In this document: positions 25,978-34,787 of the stretch, piece after piece | Layout: each line of letters begins with the position of its first letter | Numbering within the stretch: position 1 is the first letter of the stretch | Assembly (NCBI GenBank): GCA_050178015.1 | Contig: JBFXGM010000026.1 | Location: 1 to 64,000, forward strand | DNA: 64,000 nucleotides | DNA from: Gaoshiqia sp050178015 | Lineage (GTDB): Bacteria > Bacteroidota > Bacteroidia > Bacteroidales > Prolixibacteraceae | Reading direction: 5' to 3' | Position numbers and translations under genes: made by a program | The notes under the pieces: generated by a model | The model's input: only the letters and a program-made list of their open reading frames with translations | The model's database searches: none | Told to the model about the DNA's origin: nothing

Positions 25978-26922
25978 ATGAAACGAAACACGAAAGATTA
26001 CCTGTTAATTGCCCTCAAAGGAATAGGCATGGGCGCGGCCGATGTTGTCCCCGGCGTATCAGGCGGCACCATCGCCTTCATCACCGGCATCTACCACGAA
26101 CTGATCGACTCGATCAAATCCATCAATTTTGCGAACCTGAAGCTGCTTTTCAGCGGAAAAATCACTGCCTTTTGGAAGGCGGTCAACGCCAATTTCCTGC
26201 TCAGCCTGCTTATCGGCATCGGCATCAGCATCCTGTCGCTGGCCAAAGGGCTGAAATACCTGCTCGACCATCACCCGATCCTGGTTTGGTCATTTTTCTT
26301 CGGATTGATTGTGGCTTCGGCCATTTATGTGGCCAAAGACATTAAGCAATGGAAAGCCGGCACCTTCCTGTCGCTGCTGGCAGGTGTGGCCATAGCCTAC
26401 GTCATCACGGTAATCACACCGGCCGAAGCCAATACCAGCTATGCCTTTATTTTCCTGTCAGGGTCCATCGCTATTTGCGCCATGATTTTGCCCGGCATCT
26501 CCGGCAGCTTCATCCTGGTGTTACTGGGCATGTACAAATTCATCCTGGGGGCGGTTTCCGCTTTTAACCTGCCCGTTATCTTTGTTTTTCTGGCAGGGGC
26601 AGCTATTGGGATCGTCCTTTTTTCGAATGTGCTGTCGTGGTTGCTGAAAAAATATTACACGCTTACCATTGCCCTGTTGGCCGGTTTTATGATCGGTTCG
26701 CTCAACAAAGTATGGCCCTGGAAGCAAGTGGTTGAAACCTTTGTTGACCGCCACGGCGAAGTGAAGCCGCTGATTGAGCAAAACATTTTACCCACCAATT
26801 ACCTCGAACTTACCGGACACGCACCGCAAATGGCCTGGGCATTCGGACTGGCCGCATTGGGATTTGTGCTGATTTTCGTGATTGAAGGAGTTAGTAAGAA
26901 ATTGATAAAAACTAAAAAATGA
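25978..26922 (+). CDS. DUF368-family (PopT-type) polyprenyl-phosphate transporter
   Basis: Multi-pass inner-membrane protein of 314 aa with the internally duplicated DUF368 signature: GMGAADVVPGVSGGTIAFITGIY at the start and CAMILPGISGSFILVLLGMY in the second half. The family (PopT) has been shown in other bacteria to recycle undecaprenyl phosphate to the inner leaflet for envelope polymer synthesis. Two start codons (25972, 25978) are possible; the second begins MKRNTKDYLL. It overlaps aroE by 4 nt. Confidence 0.9.
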   Translation: MKRNTKDYLLIALKGIGMGAADVVPGVSGGTIAFITGIYHELIDSIKSINFANLKLLFSGKITAFWKAVNANFLLSLLIGIGISILSLAKGLKYLLDHHPILVWSFFFGLIVASAIYVAKDIKQWKAGTFLSLLAGVAIAYVITVITPAEANTSYAFIFLSGSIAICAMILPGISGSFILVLLGMYKFILGAVSAFNLPVIFVFLAGAAIGIVLFSNVLSWLLKKYYTLTIALLAGFMIGSLNKVWPWKQVVETFVDRHGEVKPLIEQNILPTNYLELTGHAPQMAWAFGLAALGFVLIFVIEGVSKKLIKTKK

Positions 26923-27671
26923 AAACATACGGACTGATCGGCCACCGCCTGGGCTATTCCTTTTCAAAAGGATTTTTCACCGAAAAATTTGAAAAAGAAG
27001 GCCTTAAAGAACATGAGTACGTGAACTTCGAATTGGATTCGATCAACGAATTTCCGGGTATTTTTGAGAAGAACGACCACATTGCCGGGCTCAACTGCAC
27101 CATCCCCTACAAACAGCAAATCATGCCGTTTTTGGATGAAATTGACGAAGAAGCAGCCAAAGTGGGCGCCATCAACACGGTTAAGATCATCCGCCAGGCT
27201 GATGGCAACCTGAAACTGAAAGGTTTCAACACCGACATTTACGGGTTCGAGAATTCGCTGAAACCCATGCTGGGCGACAAACACAAAAAAGCACTGATCC
27301 TGGGGACCGGCGGCGCGTCGAAGGCCATCAAATACATCCTCGAAAAATTGGGCATCGCCTACGTGTCAGCCTCCATCGAAGCCGAACTTTTCGACAACGA
27401 AATCCGCTACGAACAGATCGACAGCCAACTATTGAAAGACCACCTGGTCATCATCAATGCAACGCCACTGGGCACCTTTCCCAAGGTTGACACCTGCGCA
27501 AACATTCCGTACGAACACCTCACTGCCGACCATGTGCTGTTCGACCTGGTGTACAATCCGGAAGAAACCCTCTTCATGAAAAAAGGAAAAGCACAGGGCG
27601 CAGCCGTGAAAAACGGACTGGAAATGCTGCACCTGCAAGCGATCAAAGCTTGGGAAATCTGGAACAGTTAA
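26919..27671 (+). CDS. aroE: Shikimate dehydrogenase
   Basis: NADPH-dependent reduction of 3-dehydroshikimate to shikimate. The shikimate-binding YSFSKGFF and catalytic Lys segment NCTIPYKQ are in the N-terminal domain, with GAINTVK and GFNTDIYGF. The nucleotide-binding loop GTGGASKAI is in the second domain. At 250 aa it is slightly shorter than the E. coli enzyme and typical of Bacteroidota. An ATGA overlap couples it to the DUF368 gene. Confidence 0.95.
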   Translation: MKTYGLIGHRLGYSFSKGFFTEKFEKEGLKEHEYVNFELDSINEFPGIFEKNDHIAGLNCTIPYKQQIMPFLDEIDEEAAKVGAINTVKIIRQADGNLKLKGFNTDIYGFENSLKPMLGDKHKKALILGTGGASKAIKYILEKLGIAYVSASIEAELFDNEIRYEQIDSQLLKDHLVIINATPLGTFPKVDTCANIPYEHLTADHVLFDLVYNPEETLFMKKGKAQGAAVKNGLEMLHLQAIKAWEIWNS

Positions 27672-27674
27672 AAA

Positions 27675-27995
27675 CTAGTTGGCCAACGGAAAAAATGAGA
27701 TGTCGATTTCTTCCGAGCCATCCTTTTGTTTCAACGAAAATTTACCGGCTGGTGTGAGGGTCATGTGATGTTTCTCCACCAGCATTTTTAGTTTTTTGCC
27801 CAAACTGCGGGCATCCAACTCGTTCAAATCGATATTGAAATACAGTTTAAGGTTCTCCTTGTTCAGGTCGTCAAACTGAATGAGATAGGCGGTATGGTCA
27901 ACAAAAACCAAATCATCGTATGCATACGAAATATCGGTCCCGGCTTCTTCCAGGATCATCTTGACTTCGGAAAGGGGTCTGAATGCAATGGTCAT
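27675..27995 (-). CDS. Conserved small protein of unknown function (106 aa)
   Basis: Soluble, acidic-basic mixed 106-aa protein (MTIAFRPLSEVKMILEEAGT...), with no recognisable motif and no signal peptide. It starts 30 nt after the NifX-like gene, so the two are probably co-transcribed, and it converges with aroE with a 3-nt gap. A function tied to its NifX-like partner is possible but unsupported. Confidence 0.7.
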   Translation of the reverse strand: MTIAFRPLSEVKMILEEAGTDISYAYDDLVFVDHTAYLIQFDDLNKENLKLYFNIDLNELDARSLGKKLKMLVEKHHMTLTPAGKFSLKQKDGSEEIDISFFPLAN

Positions 27996-28025
27996 GATCG
28001 ATCAATTTTAAGGTGAAAATTATTT

Positions 28026-28430
28026 CTATTTGCAGGTGACCGACGAACAGCTGCTGCAAGAAGAAGCCCCGCAGCCGGACGTTTCTTCCACACTGGCCAG
28101 GTCATGCTCATCGAGCCGGTTTTCCTTGAAAAGACGGATGTTCTCATCCACCAGTTTCCCCTGCGGCTTAAAAACCTTGATCGCATTATCAACCAAAATT
28201 TTATACGCCATGGGCCTGACATTCGGGCTGATGATGGCCTTCACCACATCCGCCTCGCTCCCCTGTCGCAAATCCAGGCCAAATCGGTCCATCAACTCCG
28301 TTTTTGAAAACACTTCATGCTGATTGGCATGGACATCGTGCACACAATAAAAATTTGCCTTGTAAAAGTCGTCGGCCAGCACATTCACCAAGGCTACATT
28401 TTTTCCAATCACGGGAATGCAAATCTTCAT
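28026..28430 (-). CDS. NifX/NifB-like domain protein with Cys-rich tail
   Basis: A 134-aa protein. The N-terminus MKICIPVIGKNVALVNVLADDFYKA resembles the dinitrogenase iron-molybdenum cofactor biosynthesis fold (NifX/NafY/MTH1175 type), which binds metal clusters. Unusually, the last 20 residues hold five cysteines, in CGASSCSSCSSVTC, which could bind a metal or cluster. No nif genes are nearby, so a nitrogenase role is not implied. An ATG 6 nt upstream is also possible. Confidence 0.7.
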   Translation of the reverse strand: MKICIPVIGKNVALVNVLADDFYKANFYCVHDVHANQHEVFSKTELMDRFGLDLRQGSEADVVKAIISPNVRPMAYKILVDNAIKVFKPQGKLVDENIRLFKENRLDEHDLASVEETSGCGASSCSSCSSVTCK

Positions 28431-28664
28431 AGTCATTCAATTTTGGGGTTCAACACAACCGGCTGCCATCTTTCGGCAACTGCGGTGCCAAGCTCCCGGC
28501 AATTGCCGTACCCAAAAACAAAAGCTTCTGAACAACAAAACGGTAGCAAAAAACCACCCCTTAAAATCTTACATTTTTGTAGGACGATCTTACACGGATG
28601 TGGGATTTCACGGAAGCCAAAGTCCGGAAAGCACAAAAAAATAAACACAACTTCCTGCTACGAA

Positions 28665-29396
28665 TTACACGGGCTTTGGTATAACCGGGTCTTTCAGTTT
28701 AAACTTGTAATGGTTGCGGATATAAAAAATCCCCTGCATGAGCAGGGTGAGCCCAACCATGATCATCGGACCGCGATTAAAGATATCGGTATAGCCGACG
28801 GAAACAGCCAGGGCGATCAGGTACCAGAGGATGAAAAAGATACCGGCCAGCACTTCGCTTTTCCACGACAATGCAAAGCCCATCAGGAAAATGGCCAGCA
28901 GAACCGGAAAGACAAGGCCGGGGAAAGCCCAAAGGTTTAAAGGAGCACTGAAAACCAGATCCTGGTACATGTAGATGAGATAATTGACGGCATAATTGAT
29001 CAGCAAAACACGAAGGATGATATGCCACTCCTGCTGCTCGGTCATTTTTGTCCGCGCCTCTTCTTTACAACCTTCGAGATATAAAAATGCCCCGATAACC
29101 ACCATCGGAAAACCCAAAACAATGGGCATTCCGTCACTTTTGTCCAGTATGGTGGAAAGGATAAAGACCCCTGCATACCAAACCATATATACCATTCCGG
29201 CAAGTTTTTTATACCAAAAAGAGCATAGATACCCGGCCCAAAAAAGCACAAACAGTAAAAAAACAAGCCTGTCGTTCGGAATGAAGAAGGAGAGTTCGCC
29301 GGTAAAAAACGGAACAATAAATCCCCAAAAGTACAATGCCCCATAAATACCGGTCAGCAGGGTGATGATTTTGAATGATTTTGAAAGCGTTTTCAT
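28665..29396 (-). CDS. Multi-pass membrane protein of unknown function
   Basis: A 243-aa protein with about seven hydrophobic segments (IITLLTGIYGALYFWGFIVPFF; LVFLLFVLFWAGYLCSFWY; GFPMVVIGAFLYL; LVFPVLLAIFLMGFALSW and others), ending in a basic cytosol-like tail. No family motif is recognised. It stands alone: 234 nt from the NifX-like gene and 362 nt from the helicase gene. Confidence 0.7.
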   Translation of the reverse strand: MKTLSKSFKIITLLTGIYGALYFWGFIVPFFTGELSFFIPNDRLVFLLFVLFWAGYLCSFWYKKLAGMVYMVWYAGVFILSTILDKSDGMPIVLGFPMVVIGAFLYLEGCKEEARTKMTEQQEWHIILRVLLINYAVNYLIYMYQDLVFSAPLNLWAFPGLVFPVLLAIFLMGFALSWKSEVLAGIFFILWYLIALAVSVGYTDIFNRGPMIMVGLTLLMQGIFYIRNHYKFKLKDPVIPKPV

Positions 29397-29758
29397 ATCG
29401 TACTAGTTAGAATGACCTTTTTGCCCGCTCCTGTAATGACCTCGCATACAAGACCAGGACACCCAGCTTCCGCTAACATATACCCGGACAGTTCGGTTCT
29501 AACAACCGCAGATCATTCCGGGAAAAAAGAGACCCCGGGAAAAATCGGACAGGCCTTTCATTAGGTCATTCTACCCCGCTCTTCCCTTTTATTCGGTCCG
29601 GCACAGGAGAAACACCCACGCCTGATTATACCGCTTATCCCGATTTTTTGTTTGCCACCCGGGCAATTAATTGGGAGATGAAAGTATCCGGGATACGGCA
29701 CTGGAAATAATAGAAACGAAAAGACCAGAAGACTTGCAATATGCTAATAAAAAGCGGA
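29397..29758. other. Gene-free stretch with a spaced inverted repeat
   Basis: No credible coding frame. TAGAATGACCT (29408-29418) is repeated in inverted orientation as AGGTCATTCTA (29563-29573), 144 nt apart. The interior contains repeated CCCGGGA/CCGGACA-type motifs. It could be a decayed miniature element or the 5' region of the membrane-protein gene. Nothing else is recognisable. Confidence 0.4.
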
Positions 29759-32700
29759 TCAAAACTTCCCGCCTGTCAACTCAACGCGAACTCTTTTGTT
29801 CGTTCGGGTGTACCAGATATATCCACTGACATTCGGGTATCCGCAGGCCTGCAATTCGCGCATGTATTGCCGTACCTGGTGCTCGTATTTATCCAGTTCC
29901 TTTTCGCCAGACTTGTAATCAACCACAATCACCTGGTCATCGGCCAACATGATGCGGTCCGGGCGTTTCAGCCCGCTTTTTCCGGTCAGGATATTGCGTT
30001 CGTTCATCACCCGGTACGAGCCGTCGAACCAGCTTTTTACTGCGGGATCGGTCAGCAGCCCTTCCAATTGCTGTTTTATCAGTCCTGCCCCCTCATTGGC
30101 AAGCATCCCCTTGAAGACCAAGTCGTTCAATGCCTTTTCCAAATCATTGGCTGTCGTGATCCTGGCCAGGATTTCATGGATCAAACGACCTTGGTTGATG
30201 TTTTTTTCAGACGCTCCGTCCGGTTCAAAAAAATGTTCGTGGTTTTTCCGCAATTGCAGGTAATTACTGAAATCGGCAAAGCGAAACTCCTGCAAGCGGA
30301 TGGCACGGTCGGTATCCTTTTTCTTTGACTGCCCGGCTGTCAGTTCGCCAATTTCGAGCAACTGATTTTCTTCATCAATATTGGCCGACAAATTCAGTAG
30401 CAGATGCTGTTGGCCACCTGCCGAAAGATGATCATCCAAGCCGACAGCCGCTTTTAATAAATCGCCAACCGAACCCAGCTTTTTACCATAGCCAGACCAG
30501 GTAAACAGCGCCTGACGGGCACGGGTGAAAGCGACGTACAACAAGTTCAGGTTGTCGATATAGTTGCTCATCTTCTCCACAAAATATTCCTGGTAAAACA
30601 ACGATTCGCCCATATTTTTGGCGTATTTCACCGGCACCAGTTCCAGCTGGTCAAAAGGGGCCGCATTGGGCCGGCACCACAAAATGGGAGCATGTTGGGC
30701 CGATATTTCGAGCGACCAATCACAAAAAGGCACAAACACATAATTGTACTCCAACCCCTTTGCCTTATGGATTGTTTGGATGCGAATGGCATCCAAGTCT
30801 TCCGCCACGGCAATGGTCTTCTTCTGCCCCTGATCGTCCCACCACTTCAGAAAAGTGGAAATATCGGCTGTCCGGTTTTTCATGAATGCCGACACCTGGT
30901 CGATGAAGGCCTGCATATAGGCCAATTCTTCTTTCAGATCGAACAAGTTGAAGATTTCGCAAAGTTTAAAGATGACTTCCTGCAGGTTACGCGATCCCAG
31001 GGTGTCGTTGAAATAATCACTTTTCAGAAACTGAAACAATTCATTTTGATCATCCTCAATGGCCTCAAACTGATTCGAAATATCCGGAGAATAGGGCGGC
31101 CGGAAATCCATGCTCAGTTGCTCCACGTCAGCTGCCGGTTTAAGTTGCGGTTGTTTGCCCAGAACTTTCAGCTGAGGTTCAATTTCCCGGTGGTACTGGT
31201 AGTTGGCAAAGGCAAGCGCCAGTTCATCATCCGGGTCGATCAGCAGCGTCAGCAGGGACAACACAAATGCCACCGATGCGGCACTCTTCACATACAGCGA
31301 CTCGCTCGACAATACATTAAAATTGTATGCCTCATCGTTTTTTGCCTTTTCGGCAAGCAGGCAATCGGCAATCAATTTGGCTTCGTCCTTTTTCCTGACC
31401 AGGATAGCTATTTCATTGGCAGAAGCGCCTAAATCCTGTACCCGCTTGATTTGGGCAACCAGGTCGTCCAGCAGCGATTGCTTTACTTCGTCATCTTCGT
31501 CACGGACTTTCTCATAAAAATTCATGCGAATGTACCCGTCCTTGTCGCCTGACGCTTGACCAATTTCCTGCAAACTCTCGCGGTAAATCTGCACAATTTG
31601 GTCGTGTAACGGTAATTCGCCGTGGCCTGCATTTTCGAGATCTCCATTAAAATGCCGTTGCAGAGCATCCGGCACCAACTGGAAAATACGGTTGTTAAAA
31701 CGAACGACGTTCCCCGAACTGCGCCAGTTTTTGTTCAGAGTTTCCTCGCTGGCCCCATTGGCCGGAAAAGCTTTCGACACTTTTGAGGCCAGCAGGTTCC
31801 AGTCGCCGCTGCGCCATCGGTAAATGGCTTGCTTGACGTCGCCCACCAACATGCCCAGGTTGTTTTCGGCAAGCGAATTCCCGATCAGCGGACAGAAGTT
31901 GTTCCATTGCAAGCCCGAAGTGTCCTGAAACTCGTCAATCATAAAATGGTGGTAGTACACACCTGTTTTTTCATAAACAAAAGGGGTTTCCGAGTCGGCA
32001 ATAATTTGTTTCAGCAAGTTCCCCGACTCGGAAAGCTGAATGACGCCTTTTTCGCGGGTGACCTTGCGCACCATAGCCTGCAAATCGACCAAAATACCAA
32101 GCGTATAAAGCTGATTAACGATCAGTTTTGCGGTATTGTAGCGTTGAATTTCCTGCTTATAAAACGTAACCACCTCGGCCAACAGCAAGTGGAGCTGGTG
32201 GGCAACTTCCTGCACCGGGGCCGGATCGTTCTTCTTGAACAGGTTTGCGGCCTCTTCGGCGGCCTGCAACACGCGAACACCCGGTGAGAAATCGGCCTTC
32301 AGCATTTTTTGAAAACTGGCAGCCGCCCCCCCGGCCCCGTATTTAAAATCGGCGACAGTCAGTCCGGCGGCTTCCATCAGGCGAACCCCTTCTTTCCCAG
32401 TTTGTTTCAGTTTGTCTTCATACTGAACGATGATTTGCTGCAATTCGCGCCGGTAATTCCGGATGAAAGCCCGGTCGTTTAGCTTTTCGTGCAAGGCCTG
32501 GTTCAGCTCCTTAAATGTTTCGTTGTAGATCTGCTTTCCCAACTTCAGGATATCGCCTTTGAGGTTCCACCCGCCCCCTTCCTGGATTTTGTCGCGCGCA
32601 AACTGTTTGAGCCACTCCAGCAAATCGCGGTCGTTATCAATCGACAACAGCAGTTCGTCCACCGCTTCATCCAAAATCTGATCCTCATCCAAATCAACCT

Positions 32701-33085
32701 GATAGGCTGTATTGATGCCCAATTCGCGGTTAAAAGCCTTGATCACCCGCTGAAAAAAACTGTCGATCGTACTGATGGAAAAACGCGAATAATCATGCAG
32801 AATTCGCTTCAGGCATTTTTGGGCGCGGGAGGTGAGCTCTGTTTCGTTCAACCCGGTTTCGTCCTTCAACACCTGCAAATAGGCCGTTTGATTTCCCTGG
32901 GCCAATTGAAACAGTTCCTGAACAACCCGGTATTTCATCTCGGTGGTTGCCTTGTTGGTAAAAGTAACCGCCAAAATGTGCTTGTAATTCCACTCGCCGG
33001 CCAGGGCAATTTTCAGGTACTCCACGGCCAGACGAAAGGTTTTCCCCGAACCGGCCGATGCTTTATAAATACGAAGTTGAGACAT
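29759..33085 (-). CDS. AddA/RecB-like UvrD-family helicase-nuclease
   Basis: An 1108-aa superfamily-1 helicase for double-strand break processing. It begins with the Q/Walker A region IYKASAGSGKTFRLAVEYL and then AVTFTNKATTEMKYR (motif Ia). MIDEFQDTSGLQW is motif II. TIHKAKGLEYNYVFVPF and LLYVAFTRARQAL are motifs V/VI. The C-terminus carries a PD-(D/E)xK nuclease domain (GRLIHEIL...; RPDRIMLADDQVIVVDYKSG; HQVRQYMREL). The ATG at 33085 is used because the helicase starts there. No AddB-like partner lies in the window. Confidence 0.92.
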   Translation of the reverse strand: MSQLRIYKASAGSGKTFRLAVEYLKIALAGEWNYKHILAVTFTNKATTEMKYRVVQELFQLAQGNQTAYLQVLKDETGLNETELTSRAQKCLKRILHDYSRFSISTIDSFFQRVIKAFNRELGINTAYQVDLDEDQILDEAVDELLLSIDNDRDLLEWLKQFARDKIQEGGGWNLKGDILKLGKQIYNETFKELNQALHEKLNDRAFIRNYRRELQQIIVQYEDKLKQTGKEGVRLMEAAGLTVADFKYGAGGAAASFQKMLKADFSPGVRVLQAAEEAANLFKKNDPAPVQEVAHQLHLLLAEVVTFYKQEIQRYNTAKLIVNQLYTLGILVDLQAMVRKVTREKGVIQLSESGNLLKQIIADSETPFVYEKTGVYYHHFMIDEFQDTSGLQWNNFCPLIGNSLAENNLGMLVGDVKQAIYRWRSGDWNLLASKVSKAFPANGASEETLNKNWRSSGNVVRFNNRIFQLVPDALQRHFNGDLENAGHGELPLHDQIVQIYRESLQEIGQASGDKDGYIRMNFYEKVRDEDDEVKQSLLDDLVAQIKRVQDLGASANEIAILVRKKDEAKLIADCLLAEKAKNDEAYNFNVLSSESLYVKSAASVAFVLSLLTLLIDPDDELALAFANYQYHREIEPQLKVLGKQPQLKPAADVEQLSMDFRPPYSPDISNQFEAIEDDQNELFQFLKSDYFNDTLGSRNLQEVIFKLCEIFNLFDLKEELAYMQAFIDQVSAFMKNRTADISTFLKWWDDQGQKKTIAVAEDLDAIRIQTIHKAKGLEYNYVFVPFCDWSLEISAQHAPILWCRPNAAPFDQLELVPVKYAKNMGESLFYQEYFVEKMSNYIDNLNLLYVAFTRARQALFTWSGYGKKLGSVGDLLKAAVGLDDHLSAGGQQHLLLNLSANIDEENQLLEIGELTAGQSKKKDTDRAIRLQEFRFADFSNYLQLRKNHEHFFEPDGASEKNINQGRLIHEILARITTANDLEKALNDLVFKGMLANEGAGLIKQQLEGLLTDPAVKSWFDGSYRVMNERNILTGKSGLKRPDRIMLADDQVIVVDYKSGEKELDKYEHQVRQYMRELQACGYPNVSGYIWYTRTNKRVRVELTGGKF

Positions 33086-33148
33086 GCAACAGATTTTTGT
33101 TAAAAATACGAATTTGCTCCTTGCTGACAAGAGTATGAAATGCCCGAT

Positions 33149-33164
33149 TACCTTTGTACATTTG
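33149..33164 (+). promoter_or_regulatory. Tandem -7 boxes before the histidine kinase
   Basis: TACCTTTG (33149-33156) and TACATTTG (33157-33164) both match TAnnTTTG and sit end to end, 24-39 nt before the kinase start. No clear -33 element is visible. Confidence 0.5.
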
Positions 33165-33187
33165 CATCAAGTTAAAACTCAACTGAA

Positions 33188-34144
33188 ATGGTCCTTCAAA
33201 TTTTGCTTGTCATTTCCATCATTCTACAGTTTTTTGCGGTTGGCGTGGCCATAAAACTCACCAAGGTAACCAAATACAATTTTTCGTGGATTTTGCTCAC
33301 TATTGGCTTCATCGTGATGGCTATCCGATTATTGGTTGAAATCCTGCCCTACGTCAGCAACTTTCAGCCACAGGAATTGGGCCAAATTATGGTTTGGTCG
33401 GGGGTAATCATGTCGCTTGCGTTTGCCATTGGTGTGTTTATGATCCAACGAATTTTTAAATACATGAAACGGGTGGAAGACTCGCGCCGGTTGACAGAAA
33501 AAATGTTCCTGAACGCCATCATCCAAACGGAAGAAAAAGAACGGAAGCGCTTTGCCAAAGATTTACACGATGGGCTGGGACCATTGCTTTCAACCGTAAA
33601 AATGTCGGTCTCGTCGCTGGCACAACTCGAACACGATAAAGTGTCGGAAGAAATTGTGAAAAACACCGAAATGGTAATTAACGAAGCCATCAAATCCCTC
33701 AAGGAAATATCAGACAATCTGAGTCCGCATGTACTTGATAATTTCGGCCTGCTCCGGGCACTTCGCAACTTCTCGAATAAAATAAATGCCACCAAAGCCA
33801 TCCACATAAAGTTCGAATCGAACCTGGGTGACGAGCGCTTTGACACCAACGTCGAAGTGGTTTTGTATCGCGTGGTGTGCGAGCTGATCAACAACACCAT
33901 CAAACACGCCAAAGCAAAAAAAATTGAGATCAGGTTGACCAAAGAGGAAAAAAATCTTACCATTGTATATAAAGACAACGGAAAAGGTTTCAACAAAACC
34001 AAATTGCTTGAACATCCCGGAAGCGGCATGGGTTTCTCAAACATCTTTTCGCGAATCAACTCGTTAAAAGGCGAAATTCATGTTGAAAGCGAACCCGGGA
34101 AGGGCACCATGGTCATTATTAAAGTAAAAACTGAAGATGAGTGA
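33188..34144 (+). CDS. NarL-type sensor histidine kinase
   Basis: A 318-aa membrane kinase with three hydrophobic helices in the first 90 residues and no large periplasmic domain. The HisKA_3 phospho-acceptor His127 lies in EEKERKRFAKDLHDGLGPLL. The HATPase domain shows ELINNTIKHAKAKKI (N box), YKDNGKGFN (G1) and GSGMGFSNIFSRINSLKG. It overlaps the response regulator gene by 8 nt, so the two form a cognate pair. The signal is unknown. Confidence 0.92.
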   Translation: MVLQILLVISIILQFFAVGVAIKLTKVTKYNFSWILLTIGFIVMAIRLLVEILPYVSNFQPQELGQIMVWSGVIMSLAFAIGVFMIQRIFKYMKRVEDSRRLTEKMFLNAIIQTEEKERKRFAKDLHDGLGPLLSTVKMSVSSLAQLEHDKVSEEIVKNTEMVINEAIKSLKEISDNLSPHVLDNFGLLRALRNFSNKINATKAIHIKFESNLGDERFDTNVEVVLYRVVCELINNTIKHAKAKKIEIRLTKEEKNLTIVYKDNGKGFNKTKLLEHPGSGMGFSNIFSRINSLKGEIHVESEPGKGTMVIIKVKTEDE

Positions 34145-34787
34145 TTACACCCGAAAAATTATAATCGTTGACGATCACACCTTGTTCCGAAACGGATTGC
34201 GTATCTTGCTCAACAACCTCCCCAATTTTCAGGTGGTAGGCGAAGCGGCCAACGGACAGGAGTTTATCGATCTGCTGGGCCATACCCAAACCGATTTGGT
34301 TTTACTCGATATTGACATGCCGGTGATGGATGGCATTGAAGCGGCAAAACTAGCCCTCCAAAAAGTCCCCGAGTTGAAAATCATCACCCTTTCAATGTAT
34401 GGCGAAGAAGATTATTACTACAAAATGGTGGACGCCGGGGTAAAAGGTTTCGTGCTGAAAAATTCGGATATGAACGAGGTGAAAAATGCGTTGGAAACTG
34501 TGTATGAAGGGGGCAACTATTTTTCGTCGGAATTGCTCCGTACGTTGGTGAACAGCCTGCGCACCAACACCAAGAACAAAGAACCCCAAACCGGTTTATC
34601 GGAACGGGAAATCGAAATCCTGATTTTAATCTGCCAGGGCCTGTCCAATCAGGAAATTGCCGATCAGCTATTCATATCAAAACGGACCGTTGATAAGCAC
34701 CGGGCCAATATCCTGGAAAAAAGCGAGTGTAAAAACACGGCCCAGTTGGTCATGTATGCCATCAAGAATCAACTGGTTGAAATCTAA
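34137..34787 (+). CDS. LuxR/NarL-family response regulator
   Basis: A 216-aa DNA-binding response regulator. The receiver domain has acidic residues VDDH at 11-14, the phospho-acceptor Asp58 in LVLLDIDMPVMDG, and the Lys in GFVLKNSD. The C-terminal GerE helix-turn-helix is LSEREIEILILICQGLSNQEIADQLFISKRTVDKHRANI. It is coupled by overlap to the upstream kinase. Its end overlaps the end of the convergent SIS gene by 4 nt. Confidence 0.95.
   Translation: MSDYTRKIIIVDDHTLFRNGLRILLNNLPNFQVVGEAANGQEFIDLLGHTQTDLVLLDIDMPVMDGIEAAKLALQKVPELKIITLSMYGEEDYYYKMVDAGVKGFVLKNSDMNEVKNALETVYEGGNYFSSELLRTLVNSLRTNTKNKEPQTGLSEREIEILILICQGLSNQEIADQLFISKRTVDKHRANILEKSECKNTAQLVMYAIKNQLVEI

Noticed and set aside
26919..27671. 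Assignment of aroE as a quinate/shikimate dehydrogenase for aromatic degradation
   Set aside because: The neighbourhood is biosynthetic and the sequence carries ordinary AroE motifs.
28026..28430. Evidence of nitrogen fixation
   Set aside because: A lone NifX-like domain and nifJ (PFOR) are common without nitrogenase; no nifHDK genes are present.
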